From the NCBI RefSeq assembly GCF_003711805.1, contig NZ_QXCP01000001.1, positions 174,584 through 238,583 on the forward strand: a DNA stretch of 64,000 nt, written 5' to 3'. The DNA is from Brachybacterium sp. EE-P12 (lineage in GTDB: Bacteria > Actinomycetota > Actinomycetes > Actinomycetales > Dermabacteraceae). A program made the position numbers and the translations under genes. Below the pieces are notes generated by a model. It saw only the letters and a list, made by a program, of their open reading frames with translations. It did not search any database and was not told the DNA's origin. Positions 8,061 through 16,916 of this stretch are shown in pieces (position 1 is the stretch's first letter; the number at the start of each line of letters is the position of its first letter).

Positions 8061-8864
8061 ATGACCATCGAGACCCGCACCATCCAGCCCTTCCCTGCGC
8101 GCCGCACCGCAGTCGTCACCGGCGCCGGCGCGCCGCGCGGCATCGGCCGACGCGTCGTCCGCAAGCTGCTGGCCGAGGGCTGGAGCGTCGCCGCGGCCGA
8201 CATCGACGCCGCGGCCGTCGAGGAGTTCGCGGCCGAGCTGAGCGCCGAGCTGCCCGCCGAGTCCGACGTGGCCGTGATCGGCGTCGGCGTCGACATCTCC
8301 GACCAGGCCTCGGTCGACGCCGCCTTCGCGCGCATCGACGCGGAGCTGCCGCAGGTGGTGGGCCTGGTGAACCTCGCCGGGATCCCCAGCCCGCACTCCT
8401 TCTTCGAGCTCACCTCGGAGATCTGGGACCGCGTCATGGACGTCAACGCCAAGGGCACGCTGCTGATGACCCAGGCTGCGGCGACGCGCATGATCGACGG
8501 CGGCGTGGGCGGGCGCATCGTCAACACCGCCTCGATCACCGCCCTCGACGGCGGCGGCACCTTCTCCAAGACCGGCTACGCCGCCGCGAAGGCCGCCGTG
8601 CAGGGCCTGACCCGCGGCTTCGCGCGCGAGCTCGGCCAGTACGGGATCACCGCGAACGTCATCCTCCCCGGACCGATCGACACCGACATCATGGGCGGCA
8701 CCCTCACCGACGAGCGCAAGGAGGGGATGAGCTCGAACATCCCCCTGCAGCGCGTGGGGCAGCCCGAGGAGGTCGCCGGCCTGATCGCGTTCCTCGTCGG
8801 CGAGGACTCGAGCTTCGTGAGCGGCACGTCGATCAACGTCGACGGCGGCAAGCACATGCACTGA
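8061..8864 (+). CDS. SDR-family NAD(P)-dependent oxidoreductase
   Basis: This 267-residue classical short-chain dehydrogenase has a cofactor loop TGAGAPRGIGR near residues 21-31, catalytic Ser about 158 in NTASIT, and Tyr173/Lys177 in GYAAAK. The ATG follows GAAGGAG. It shares an unusual late motif, IDTDIMGG, and the same C-terminal layout with the SDRs at 17911 and 33458; these look like paralogues. It sits between a TIM-barrel gene and an MFS transporter under a FadR-type regulator. A role in oxidising a sugar acid or polyol is likely, with the exact substrate unknown. Confidence 0.85.
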   Translation: MTIETRTIQPFPARRTAVVTGAGAPRGIGRRVVRKLLAEGWSVAAADIDAAAVEEFAAELSAELPAESDVAVIGVGVDISDQASVDAAFARIDAELPQVVGLVNLAGIPSPHSFFELTSEIWDRVMDVNAKGTLLMTQAAATRMIDGGVGGRIVNTASITALDGGGTFSKTGYAAAKAAVQGLTRGFARELGQYGITANVILPGPIDTDIMGGTLTDERKEGMSSNIPLQRVGQPEEVAGLIAFLVGEDSSFVSGTSINVDGGKHMH

Positions 8865-8916
8865 CCCGCTGGACGGGCGCAGGGGACCGCCCCGACCCGA
8901 CCACCGCTTCCCTCCC

Positions 8917-8952
8917 GTGGGGCCGACCGCCGACCGCGGCGGCCGGCCCCAC
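8917..8952. terminator. GC-rich stem-loop after the SDR
   Basis: GTGGGGCCG and CGGCCCCAC close a 16-bp stem with one mismatch and a 4-nt loop, 52 bp after the SDR stop and about 155 bp before the MFS start. No T-tract is present. It may be a terminator or an mRNA stability element within the operon. Confidence 0.5.
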
Positions 8953-9108
8953 GCCGCGCAGCATGCCTCAGCACGGCATCGCACGACCCCCTCATGCGGC
9001 ACGCCGCCACCTCTCCGGATCCCCGGGGCCGGTGGGGCAGCTCCCTCCGAGCCGCCGCCCGCTCACCGCCGAGCCCGCTCATCGTCGAGCTCACCAGAAG
9101 GAGATTCC

Positions 9109-10464
9109 GTGTCCACCAGCTCCATCCCGCGGGGGACCTCCGTCGCCCAGGGCGACGAGGCCTACACCCCCGCGACGAAGTCCGCGACGCGCAAGGCGCT
9201 GAAGCGGCTGCTGCCGTTCCTGCTGCTGATGTACGTCATCGCCTTCATCGACCGCACCAACATCGGTTTCGCCGAGGAGTCGCTCGAGATCCATGCCGGG
9301 CTCTCGACCGCCGCCTACGCCTTCGGCGCCGGACTGTTCTTCATCGGCTACGCGGTCTTCGAGGTGCCGTCGAACCTGATCATGCACAAGGTCGGGGCGC
9401 GCTGGTGGATGGCGCGGATCATGATCACCTGGGGCATCGTCGCGACCCTGTTCATGTTCACCACCGGGCCGACGATGTTCTACATCCTGCGGTTCCTGCT
9501 CGGCGTCGCCGAGGCCGGCTTCTTCCCGGGCGTGATCCTCTACCTCACCTACTGGTTCCCGCGCCGCCGCCGCGCGCAGGCGACCGCGCTGTTCTACATG
9601 GGCCTACCGATCGCGAACATCGTCGGCGGTCCGCTCTCCGGCGCCCTGATGGAGCTCGACGGCTTCCTGGGCCTGTGGGGCCACCAGTGGATGTTCATGA
9701 TCGAGGGTCTCATCGCGGTCGTCGTCGGCGTGGTCGCGTTCTTCTACCTCACAGACCGTCCGGCGAAGGCCGCCTGGCTCACCGAGACCGAGCGCACCGA
9801 GCTGCAGGCCACCCTCGACGCCGAGCACGAGCAGAAGCAGGAGACGCACGGGCTGAGCTGGTGGCGGGCCCTGGTCAACGGGCGCATCCTCTACTTCTGC
9901 TTCGTGTACTTCACGATCCAGGTCTCCGTGTACGGTCTGACCTTCTTCCTGCCCCGCCAGATCGCAGGAATCGCCGGGCGCGACGTCGGCCTGATCGTCG
10001 GGCTGCTCTTCGCGATCCCGTGGGTCATGGGCCTGCTCGCGAACTTCTTCTCGGGCCGCTTCGCCGACAGGTCCGGCAACTACCGCGACATCGCCACCGT
10101 GCTGCTCGTCGTCTCCGGGGCGGGGCTGCTGATCACCGGCCTGCTCGGGAACCCGGTGCTCGTGATGATCGGGCTGTGCCTGGCCGCCATCGGCTTCTGC
10201 TCCGCCCAGCCCATCTTCTGGAACATCCCCACCTCCTACCTCTCGGGTGCGGCGCTGGCCTCCTCGATCGGCCTCATCAACGGGGTCGGCAACCTGGGTG
10301 GCTTCGTGGCGCCGAATCTGCGCGTGTGGGTCGTGGACGTCTTCGGCACCGAGTCCGCGGGGCTGCTGATGCTCGCCGTCATGCCGCTGCTGGGCGCGCT
10401 GTTCCTCGCCGGCACCCGCCTGTTCGACGCGCACGATCGCCGACGGGGCGTGACGGCCGCGTGA
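9109..10464 (+). CDS. MFS anion transporter, ACS (phthalate permease-like) family
   Basis: This 451-residue major-facilitator protein has about 12 membrane spans. Early landmarks are YVIAFIDRTNIGFA and the LLGVAEAGFFPG segment typical of the anion:cation symporter family, which carries D-galactonate, glucarate, tartrate and phthalate. The GTG start at 9109 is set by AGAAGGAG eight bases before it; longer readings lack a ribosome site and do not look like protein. It follows the TIM-barrel and SDR genes and is the likely importer for their acid substrate. Confidence 0.85.
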   Translation: MSTSSIPRGTSVAQGDEAYTPATKSATRKALKRLLPFLLLMYVIAFIDRTNIGFAEESLEIHAGLSTAAYAFGAGLFFIGYAVFEVPSNLIMHKVGARWWMARIMITWGIVATLFMFTTGPTMFYILRFLLGVAEAGFFPGVILYLTYWFPRRRRAQATALFYMGLPIANIVGGPLSGALMELDGFLGLWGHQWMFMIEGLIAVVVGVVAFFYLTDRPAKAAWLTETERTELQATLDAEHEQKQETHGLSWWRALVNGRILYFCFVYFTIQVSVYGLTFFLPRQIAGIAGRDVGLIVGLLFAIPWVMGLLANFFSGRFADRSGNYRDIATVLLVVSGAGLLITGLLGNPVLVMIGLCLAAIGFCSAQPIFWNIPTSYLSGAALASSIGLINGVGNLGGFVAPNLRVWVVDVFGTESAGLLMLAVMPLLGALFLAGTRLFDAHDRRRGVTAA

Positions 10465-10484
10465 CCGGGGCGTGACCGGTCCCC

Positions 10485-10517
10485 GGCCGCGGACCGCCTC
10501 CGGGCCGGCCCGCGGCC
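10485..10517. terminator. Stem-loop after the MFS gene
   Basis: GGCCGCGG and CCGCGGCC form an 8-bp perfect stem with a 17-nt GC-rich loop, 21 bp past the MFS stop. It is plausible as a terminator before the next promoter, which carries a motif copy at 10532. It is weaker than the other stems listed. Confidence 0.35.
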
Positions 10518-10531
10518 ACCCCTGGTCAATA

Positions 10532-10541
10532 TCCAATAGGA
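10532..10541. promoter_or_regulatory. TCCAATAGGA copy of the shared palindrome
   Basis: This is a one-mismatch copy of TCCTATAGGA, 107 bp before the ATG at 10648. It is followed by AATACTAG, which could hold a -10 box. The identical variant TCCAATAGGA occurs at 32347-32356 before another dehydrogenase gene. Confidence 0.5.
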
Positions 10542-10647
10542 ATACTAGGCTCGACTGCACGAGCCCACCGGGAGCGCCTCGAGGAGGTGCCCACCCGCGT
10601 GACTGCGCCGCCGACCGAGCGGCGCCCCGGATGAAGGAGTCCCCCGA

Positions 10648-11619
10648 ATGACCATCTCCACCGTGACCATCGTCGGCGCCGGCTACATGGGCGGCGGTAT
10701 CGCCCAGGTCCTCGCCATCGCCGGCTTCGACGTCACCATCGCCGACGTCAGCGTCGAGACCGCGAACGCGTCCCTCGAGCGTCTGCAGCGCGAGGCGCGC
10801 GAGTTCGAGGAGCAGGGCCTGTTCTCCCCCGGCTCGGCCGAGCTCGTCGCGGAGAACATCACCGCCGGCAAGACGATCGAGGAGGCCGTCGCCGACGTCG
10901 ACTTCATCGAGGAGGCCGTCTTCGAGCGCCTCGACGTCAAGCGCGACGTGCTCGGCACGATCTCCGCCCACGCCCGCCCCGACGCGATCATCGGCACCAA
11001 CACCTCGACCATCCCGGTGGGGGAGCTGGTCAGCGCCGTGAAGAACCCCGAGCGGTTCCTCACCGTCCACTTCTCCAACCCCGCCCCCTTCATCCCCGGC
11101 GTCGAGCTCGTCGCGGGCGAGGCCACCACGGCCGAGACCGTCGCCGCGGTCAAGGAGCTGCTGGAGAGGTCCGGGAACCAGGGCGCCCAGGTCGCCGACA
11201 CCCCCGGCATGGTGCTCAACCGCCTCCAGTACGCGCTGCTGAAGGAGGCCACCTCCATCGTCGAGGAGGGCGTCGCGACCGCCGAAGACGTCGACACCAT
11301 CGTCCGCACCACCTTCGGCTTCCGCCTGGGCTTCTTCGGACCCTTCGCGATCGCCGACCAGGCGGGCCTGGACGTCTACGCGAACTGCTTCGTGACCTTC
11401 GAGGACGCCTTCGGCGACCGCCTGGCCACCCCGAAGATCCTCACCGACGCCGTCGCCGCGGACCGCAAGGGCGTCAAGAACGGCAGGGGCCTGCTGGGCG
11501 ACTACGACGAGGCGACCTCCGCGGAGCTCATCGCCTACCGCAACAAGGCCTACGCCAAGATGTCCCAGCTCCTGGCCGAGCTGGGCCCCGCCCCGAAGGC
11601 CTCGCCCTCCGAGGGCTGA
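10648..11619 (+). CDS. 3-hydroxyacyl-CoA dehydrogenase-family oxidoreductase
   Basis: This 323-residue protein has an N-terminal NAD-binding Rossmann fold (VGAGYMGGGIAQ at 10-21) and the helical C-terminal dimer domain of the family. The catalytic pair is visible as the His in HFSNPAPFIPGVE and the Glu at its end, and GTNTSTIP contributes to the active site. The ATG follows GAAGGAG. There is no CoA-ligase, thiolase or hydratase nearby, so a fatty-acid role is unlikely. Family members such as L-gulonate 3-dehydrogenase and carnitine dehydrogenase oxidise 3-hydroxy acids, which suits the sugar-acid surroundings. It seems to be a single-gene unit with its own motif-bearing promoter and a downstream hairpin. 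Confidence 0.82.
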   Translation: MTISTVTIVGAGYMGGGIAQVLAIAGFDVTIADVSVETANASLERLQREAREFEEQGLFSPGSAELVAENITAGKTIEEAVADVDFIEEAVFERLDVKRDVLGTISAHARPDAIIGTNTSTIPVGELVSAVKNPERFLTVHFSNPAPFIPGVELVAGEATTAETVAAVKELLERSGNQGAQVADTPGMVLNRLQYALLKEATSIVEEGVATAEDVDTIVRTTFGFRLGFFGPFAIADQAGLDVYANCFVTFEDAFGDRLATPKILTDAVAADRKGVKNGRGLLGDYDEATSAELIAYRNKAYAKMSQLLAELGPAPKASPSEG

Positions 11620-11656
11620 GCAGGCCGCGCCGTGCACGGCACCGCGCCTTCGAGAG

Positions 11657-11707
11657 ATGTGTATTTCTGAGCCGCTTCCGGCTCGAAAGCGGTTCAGAAA
11701 TGCACAT
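11657..11707. terminator. Stem-loop after the 3-hydroxyacid dehydrogenase gene
   Basis: The arms begin ATGTGTATTTCTGAGCCGCTT and end with the near-complement AAGCGGTTCAGAAATGCACAT, about 22 of 25 pairing. It sits 38 bp past the stop codon. The central CTGAGCCGCTTCCGG resembles the core of the stems at 445 and 54506. Confidence 0.6.
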
Positions 11708-11802
11708 TCCCCGGGCGGCGGCCGGGCCCGGCAAGGCCCTGCTCCGCTCTTCTCCGCTCCGCATCTCGCCCACCACCATCACCCTCGTCAACGGAGACGC
11801 CC

Positions 11803-13203
11803 ATGGAAGACCTCGTCCTCGCAGATCGGCCCGTGTGGCTGCTGCTGACGATCGCCGTCGTCGCGATCGCCGTCCTGCTGTTCCTCATCATCAAGACGCG
11901 CCTGCACGCCTTCTTCTCCCTGCTCATCGTCGCCGTGCTCACGGGCCTCGCCGCCGGCATCGGCGTCGGCGACGTGATCGACGTGGTGATCGGAGGGTTC
12001 AGTACGACCGTCGGCACCGTCGCCCTGCTGGTCGGCTTCGGCGCCGTGCTGGGCCGGCTCATCGAGATCACCGGCGGCGCGCAGGTGCTGGCCGACAAGA
12101 TGCTCGACACCTTCGGGGAGAAGCGGGCGCCGCTCGCCCTCGCCGTCGCCTCGCTGTTCTACGCCTTCCCGATCTTCCTGGACGCCGGCTTCATCGTGAT
12201 GCTGCCGGTGATCTACACGGTCGCCCGGCGCCTGGGCGGCTCGTTCATGCTCTACGTGCTGCCCTCGATCGCGTCGTTCATGATGATGCACGCGCTCCTG
12301 CCCCCGCACCCGGGGCCCACCGCCGCCGCGACCGTCATGGGCGCCGACGTCGGCCTCGTGATCGTCGTGGGCCTCCTCATCGGCCTGCCCACCTGGTACT
12401 TCGGCGGTTACCTCGTAGCGCGCGTGATCGCCAGGCGGTTCCCGGACACCCCCGTCCCGGCCCTGCTCGGCGAGCCCCGCGACGTCCCCGTCGAGGAGCG
12501 GCCTGCCTTCGGCGCGATCCTGCTGGTCCTGCTCATGCCGCTGGTGCTGATCTTCTTCAACACGGGGCTGTCCACCATGGAGGCGGCCGGCTCGGTCACC
12601 GACGAGAACGTCCTCCTCCAGCTCTCCCGCCTGATCGGCGCGACCCCGGTCGCGATGGCGCTGTCCGCGCTGGTGGCGATGCTGCTGCTGTTCGTCCTCC
12701 CGCGCCGCCGCGCGGGGAAGCCCGTCGGCGGACTGCTCGAGGAGCTCGTGGACGACGCGCTGGCGCCGGTGTGCTCGATCATCCTGATCACCGGTGCGGG
12801 CGGTGCCTTCGGCGCGATCCTCACCGAGACCGGGATCGGCGGCGAGGTCGCCGAGGGCCTGGACCAGATGGGGCTGCCGCTGATCATCGCCGCCTATCTC
12901 GTGACCATGGCGATGCGCATCGCGCAGGGCTCGGCGACCGTGGCCGCGACCACCGGCGCGTCGATCATGGCCCCGGCGATCATGGCCGGCGACTTCGGGG
13001 CCGTCGCGGTCGCCGCCGTCGTCGTCGCGATCGGCGCCGCCTCCATCGGCTGGTCGCACGTGAACGACTCCGGCTTCTGGCTGATCGGCAAGTTCTGCGG
13101 CTTCGACACCGTCACCACGTTCAAGACCTGGTCGCTGGTCGGCACGACGATCTCGCTGCTCGGCTTCGCCCTGTCCTCGGTCGTCTTCGTGATCGCCGCG
13201 TAG
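11803..13203 (+). CDS. GntP-family permease (second copy)
   Basis: This 466-residue polytopic protein is paralogous to the permease at 2487-4001; it has PPHPGP near residue 166 and SHVNDSGFW near the C-terminus. It lacks that paralogue's long charged central insert. The ATG follows CGGAGACG. It is the first gene of a tight plus-strand operon with a four-carbon acid-sugar kinase and several dehydrogenases, so it probably brings in L-threonate, D-erythronate or a related hydroxy acid. The family is certain; the substrate is inferred. Confidence 0.85.
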   Translation: MEDLVLADRPVWLLLTIAVVAIAVLLFLIIKTRLHAFFSLLIVAVLTGLAAGIGVGDVIDVVIGGFSTTVGTVALLVGFGAVLGRLIEITGGAQVLADKMLDTFGEKRAPLALAVASLFYAFPIFLDAGFIVMLPVIYTVARRLGGSFMLYVLPSIASFMMMHALLPPHPGPTAAATVMGADVGLVIVVGLLIGLPTWYFGGYLVARVIARRFPDTPVPALLGEPRDVPVEERPAFGAILLVLLMPLVLIFFNTGLSTMEAAGSVTDENVLLQLSRLIGATPVAMALSALVAMLLLFVLPRRRAGKPVGGLLEELVDDALAPVCSIILITGAGGAFGAILTETGIGGEVAEGLDQMGLPLIIAAYLVTMAMRIAQGSATVAATTGASIMAPAIMAGDFGAVAVAAVVVAIGAASIGWSHVNDSGFWLIGKFCGFDTVTTFKTWSLVGTTISLLGFALSSVVFVIAA

Positions 13204-13246
13204 CCTGCGGTCGTCCCCTCCCGCCCCGCTCCTGGAAGAAGGCCCC

Positions 13247-14608
13247 GTGTCCGTCACCGCACCCGCTGACCGTCGCCTGCTGATCCTCGACGACGACCCC
13301 ACCGGCTCGCAGTGCGTCGCCGGGATCGACGTCGCCTTCGACCTCGACCCCGCGATCCCCGTCGGCGCCCTCGCCGAGCCGGGCAGCGCCTGCTTCGTCC
13401 TGACGAACACTCGCGCGCTGGACGAGGCGGAGGCCGTCGCGCTGAACCGCCGGGTCCTCGCCGGGGTGCTCGACGGGGGAGTGCCCCCGGCGGGGCTGCA
13501 CGTCGTCTCCCGCTCGGACTCGACCCTGCGCGGGCACGTGATCGCCGAGCCCATGGCGATCGCCGACGAGCTCGGCGCGCGCGGCATCGACGTCGATGCG
13601 ATCGTGCTGTGCCCCGCGATGCTCGAGGCCGGGCGCTTCACCGAGGGCGACGTGCACTACGCACGCGTCGACGGGGAGGCGGTCGAGGTGGCGCGGACGG
13701 ACTTCGCCCGCGACGCCACCTTCGGGTTCAGCAGCTCCGACCTGCGGGACTTCCTCGAGGAGCGCTCCGGAGGCGCGGTGCGCGCGGGCGAGGTCCTGTC
13801 CCTCTCCCTCGCCGACATCCGCGAGGGCGGCGCCGCGCGGGTGCGGGAGCTCCTCGCCGCCGCCCGCGACCGCCGCTGGGTGGTCGTCAACGCCACCGAG
13901 TACGGGGACCTCGAGGTCGTCGCCGAGGCGATGGCCGGGCTCGAGGCGGAGGGGCGCACCTTCGTCACCCGCTGCGCCCCGTCCTTCGTGCGCCCGTTGG
14001 TCGGCCAGCACGGCGCCGAGGTCGTCGACCCGGCCTCGATCGAGATCCCGTCGGGGCGCCTCGACCACGGCCTGGTGGTCGTCGGCTCCCACGTCGGCCT
14101 GACCACCACGCAGCTGCGCGCCGTGCAGCGCCGCGGCACCCTGGCCGAGCTCGAGATCCACGTCCCCTCCGTGCTCGACGCCCGCCGCGAGGAGCATCTC
14201 GCCGAGGTCGCCGCGCGGGCGCAGCAGACCCTCGCGAGCTCCGACTGCGTCGTCTACACCAGCCGCGACCTGGTGGCCGCCGACGACCCCGCCGAGTCCC
14301 TCGCCATCGCCCGCAGCGTCTCCGACGCCGTGGTCGAGGTGGTGCGACGGGTGCGCGGGGCGAAGCCCGCCTGGGTCGTCGCCAAGGGCGGGATCACCTC
14401 CCACGAGGTCGCCGAGAAGGGACTCGGGATCCGCCGCGCCCGCGTCGAGGGGCAGTTCTGGCCCGGGCAGGTCTCGCTGTTCTCCGCCCAGGAGGCACCC
14501 GCCGAGGTGATGGGAGCCCCCTACGTCGTCTTCCCCGGCAACGTCGGCGGCGAGGAGGCGCTGGCCGATGTGGTCGATGTGCTCGCCGCCGCCGTCGCCG
14601 CCCGCTGA
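13247..14608 (+). CDS. Four-carbon acid sugar kinase family protein (DUF1537)
   Basis: This 453-residue kinase of the DUF1537 family has an N-terminal substrate domain with the early motif DDDPTGSQ and SRSDSTLRGH near residues 88-97. Its C-terminal nucleotide domain has AKGGITSHEVA and FPGNVGG. The GTG start follows GGAAGAAGG. Known members are 3-oxo-tetronate 4-kinase (OtnK), D-threonate kinase (DtnK) and 3-oxo-isoapionate kinase (OiaK). The L-threonate-dehydrogenase-like gene 40 bp downstream favours the OtnK-type role, phosphorylating 3-oxo-tetronate. The partner class-II aldolase OtnC is not in the window, nor is PdxA2. Confidence 0.85.
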   Translation: MSVTAPADRRLLILDDDPTGSQCVAGIDVAFDLDPAIPVGALAEPGSACFVLTNTRALDEAEAVALNRRVLAGVLDGGVPPAGLHVVSRSDSTLRGHVIAEPMAIADELGARGIDVDAIVLCPAMLEAGRFTEGDVHYARVDGEAVEVARTDFARDATFGFSSSDLRDFLEERSGGAVRAGEVLSLSLADIREGGAARVRELLAAARDRRWVVVNATEYGDLEVVAEAMAGLEAEGRTFVTRCAPSFVRPLVGQHGAEVVDPASIEIPSGRLDHGLVVVGSHVGLTTTQLRAVQRRGTLAELEIHVPSVLDARREEHLAEVAARAQQTLASSDCVVYTSRDLVAADDPAESLAIARSVSDAVVEVVRRVRGAKPAWVVAKGGITSHEVAEKGLGIRRARVEGQFWPGQVSLFSAQEAPAEVMGAPYVVFPGNVGGEEALADVVDVLAAAVAAR

Positions 14609-14648
14609 CCCCCGCCCGTCCACGACGCCCCACCCCGAGGAGCTCACG

Positions 14649-15539
14649 ATGACCACCGCCCCCGTCGTCGCCTGGATCGGACTGGGCGCCATCGGCGCCC
14701 CCATGGCCCGCGCCCTCGCCGGGGCCGGCCTGCCCCTGACCGCCTACGACCTCTTCCCCACCGCGCGCGAGGCGATCGCCGAGGTCGCCGCCACCGCCGC
14801 GACGGCGCGCGAGGCCGTGCGCGGCGCGGACGTCGTCGCGGTCATGGTCGCGACCCCCGAGCAGCTGGACGAGGTGCTCTTCGGCGAGGACGGCATCGCG
14901 AGCGAGCTCACCGGCGAGACGGTGCTGCTGATCATGTCGACCGTGGGCCCGGCCGCCGTCGACGCGGCCGCGGCCCGGCTCGCCCCGGTCACCTCCCGGA
15001 TCGTCGACGCGCCCGTCTCCGGCGGCGCCGCCCGCGCGGCCGACGGCGACCTGCTGGTCATGGTCGGCGGCGCGGAGGCGGACGTCGCCGCCGTGCGCCC
15101 GGTGCTGGACGCCCTCGCCTCGAACGCCCCCGTCGTCGGCCCCCGCCCCGGCGACGGCCAGCGCTTCAAGATCGTCAACCAGCTGCTGTGCGGGGTGCAC
15201 ATCGCCGCCGCGGGGGAGGCGCTCGCCCTCGCCGACGCGATGGACCTGGACCTCCACCAGGTCCACGAGGTGCTCGGCACCGGCGCGGCCGCCTCCTTCA
15301 TGTTCGAGGATCGCGGCCGGCGCATGGTCGACGGCGCCTTCGACGACGTCCGCTCCGCCCTGACCATCTTCGTCAAGGACATGGGGCTGGTCACCGAGAC
15401 CGCCGCCCAGGTCTCCCAGGAGGTGCCGCTGGCCGCCTCGGCCCAGGGCCTCTTCCGCCGCGGCAGCGAGCTCGGCTGGGACCGCCGCGACGACTCGATC
15501 GTCTACCAGGTGCTCCGCGGCGGCGACCCGGAACCCTGA
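14649..15539 (+). CDS. 3-hydroxyisobutyrate dehydrogenase-family enzyme, L-threonate dehydrogenase-like
   Basis: This 296-residue beta-hydroxyacid dehydrogenase has an N-terminal Rossmann motif GLGAIGAPMARAL, the signature DAPVSGGAARAADG near residue 122, and the catalytic Lys region FKIVNQLLCGVH. The ATG at 14649 follows GAGGAG. In the DUF1537 acid-sugar pathways, LtnD of this family oxidises L-threonate and passes 3-oxo-tetronate to the kinase. Adjacency to such a kinase makes that the leading role here. Glycerol-3-phosphate-type or tartronate semialdehyde reductases share the fold, so substrate is not certain. Confidence 0.82.
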   Translation: MTTAPVVAWIGLGAIGAPMARALAGAGLPLTAYDLFPTAREAIAEVAATAATAREAVRGADVVAVMVATPEQLDEVLFGEDGIASELTGETVLLIMSTVGPAAVDAAAARLAPVTSRIVDAPVSGGAARAADGDLLVMVGGAEADVAAVRPVLDALASNAPVVGPRPGDGQRFKIVNQLLCGVHIAAAGEALALADAMDLDLHQVHEVLGTGAAASFMFEDRGRRMVDGAFDDVRSALTIFVKDMGLVTETAAQVSQEVPLAASAQGLFRRGSELGWDRRDDSIVYQVLRGGDPEP

Positions 15540-15611
15540 CCCGACCCCGCCGGGGCCCGCCCGACCGGGCCCCGACCTGAACCATCCCCACGCTCGAAGG
15601 AGAGAGACACC

Positions 15612-16916
15612 ATGGCAGAGACCCGGCTCAGCGGAGCCCTCGGTTTCGCGAAGATGCTCGCCGCGGGAGGCTTCCGCCTCGACCCGGTGGCCTCCGCCCC
15701 CTCGATCGAGGACCTCCGCCGCCTCGCCCGCAGGCGCCTTCCCACGATGGCCTTCGACATCGTCGACGGCGCCTCCAACCACGAGATCACCCTCGAGTCG
15801 AACGTCGAGGACCTGCGCGAGGTGCGCTTCCGCCCCCGCTGGCTCACCGACATCTCCCGCATCGACACCGCCACGAGCGTGGACGGCATGGACCTCCAGC
15901 GGCCCTGGGTGCTCGGCCCCCTCGGCCTGCAGCGCATGATCGGCGGGGAGGGCGAGCTCGGCGCGGTGCGCGCCGCGGGCCGCGCGAACATCCCCTTCAC
16001 CATCTCCACCGCCTCGAACTGGACGATGGAGGAGCTCGCCGAGCAGGCCACCGGCCCGCTCTGGTACCAGCTGTACATGTACAAGTCCGACGCCATCGTC
16101 GAGAACCTCATCTCCCGCGCCGAGGGGATCGGCGCCGAGGCGCTCGTCGTCACCGTCGACGTGCCCCTGAACGGCAAGCGGTACCGCGACCACCGCAACG
16201 GCATGTCCATCCCCCCGAGGATCACCCCGCGCAACGCCGTGCAGGCGGTCCGCCACCTCGACTGGACCCGCTCGATCATGCGCCCGCCGACGATCGGCTT
16301 CCGCAACCTCAAGGACCAGATCCAGGGCGACAACGCCGTCTCCCACCAGGAGTTCGTCGCCAAGTACCTCGCGAACCTCACCCTGACCTGGGAGAAGATC
16401 GAGGAGGTGCGGCGGCGCTGGGACGGCCCGCTGTACATCAAGGGCATCCTCACCCCCGAGGACGCCCGCCGGGCCCGCAACGCCGGCGCCGACGGCATCT
16501 ACGTCTCCAACCACGGCGGCCGCCAGCTCGACTCCTCGCCCTCCAGCATCCGCGCGCTGCCGCGGATCGTCGACGAGGTCGGCGCGGAGATGACCGTCGT
16601 GTTCGACTCCGGGGTGCGCACGGGCGACGACATCGCCAAGGCCCTCGCCGTCGGCGCCGACCTCGTCTCCGTGGGCCGCGCCTGGGGCTACGGCAACGCC
16701 GCCGCGGGGGAGAAGGGCGTGCAGCGCGCGATCGAGATCCTCGACGAGGAGCTCGAGCTGGCCATGGGCCAGCTCGGCGCGACCAGCATCGCCTCCCTGG
16801 ACCGCGGCTTCGTCGAGTACCCCGAGGCCTGGCACGGCCAGGGCATGCACCGCGAGCCCGAGACCGCCGCCCCCGACGCCACAGCCGTCCCCGCCCGAGA
16901 GGAGTCCCGCGCATGA
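15612..16916 (+). CDS. FMN-dependent alpha-hydroxy acid dehydrogenase (L-lactate dehydrogenase type)
   Basis: This 434-residue flavoprotein has the FMN-dependent 2-hydroxyacid dehydrogenase TIM barrel. The signature SNHGGRQLDSSPSS holds the catalytic His and substrate Arg; DSGVRTGDD and GADLVSVGRAWGYG bind FMN phosphate. The ATG follows GAAGGAGAGAG. It overlaps the next gene by ATGA. L-lactate oxidation to pyruvate is the usual role. L-lactate is the expected end product of the rhamnonate and fucose branches in this window, but operon partners instead suggest another L-2-hydroxy acid. Both remain open. Confidence 0.85.
   Translation: MAETRLSGALGFAKMLAAGGFRLDPVASAPSIEDLRRLARRRLPTMAFDIVDGASNHEITLESNVEDLREVRFRPRWLTDISRIDTATSVDGMDLQRPWVLGPLGLQRMIGGEGELGAVRAAGRANIPFTISTASNWTMEELAEQATGPLWYQLYMYKSDAIVENLISRAEGIGAEALVVTVDVPLNGKRYRDHRNGMSIPPRITPRNAVQAVRHLDWTRSIMRPPTIGFRNLKDQIQGDNAVSHQEFVAKYLANLTLTWEKIEEVRRRWDGPLYIKGILTPEDARRARNAGADGIYVSNHGGRQLDSSPSSIRALPRIVDEVGAEMTVVFDSGVRTGDDIAKALAVGADLVSVGRAWGYGNAAAGEKGVQRAIEILDEELELAMGQLGATSIASLDRGFVEYPEAWHGQGMHREPETAAPDATAVPAREESRA

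Noticed and set aside
10648..11619. Fatty-acid beta-oxidation enzyme
   Set aside because: The fold fits, but no thiolase, hydratase or CoA ligase is nearby and the promoter carries the acid-sugar motif.
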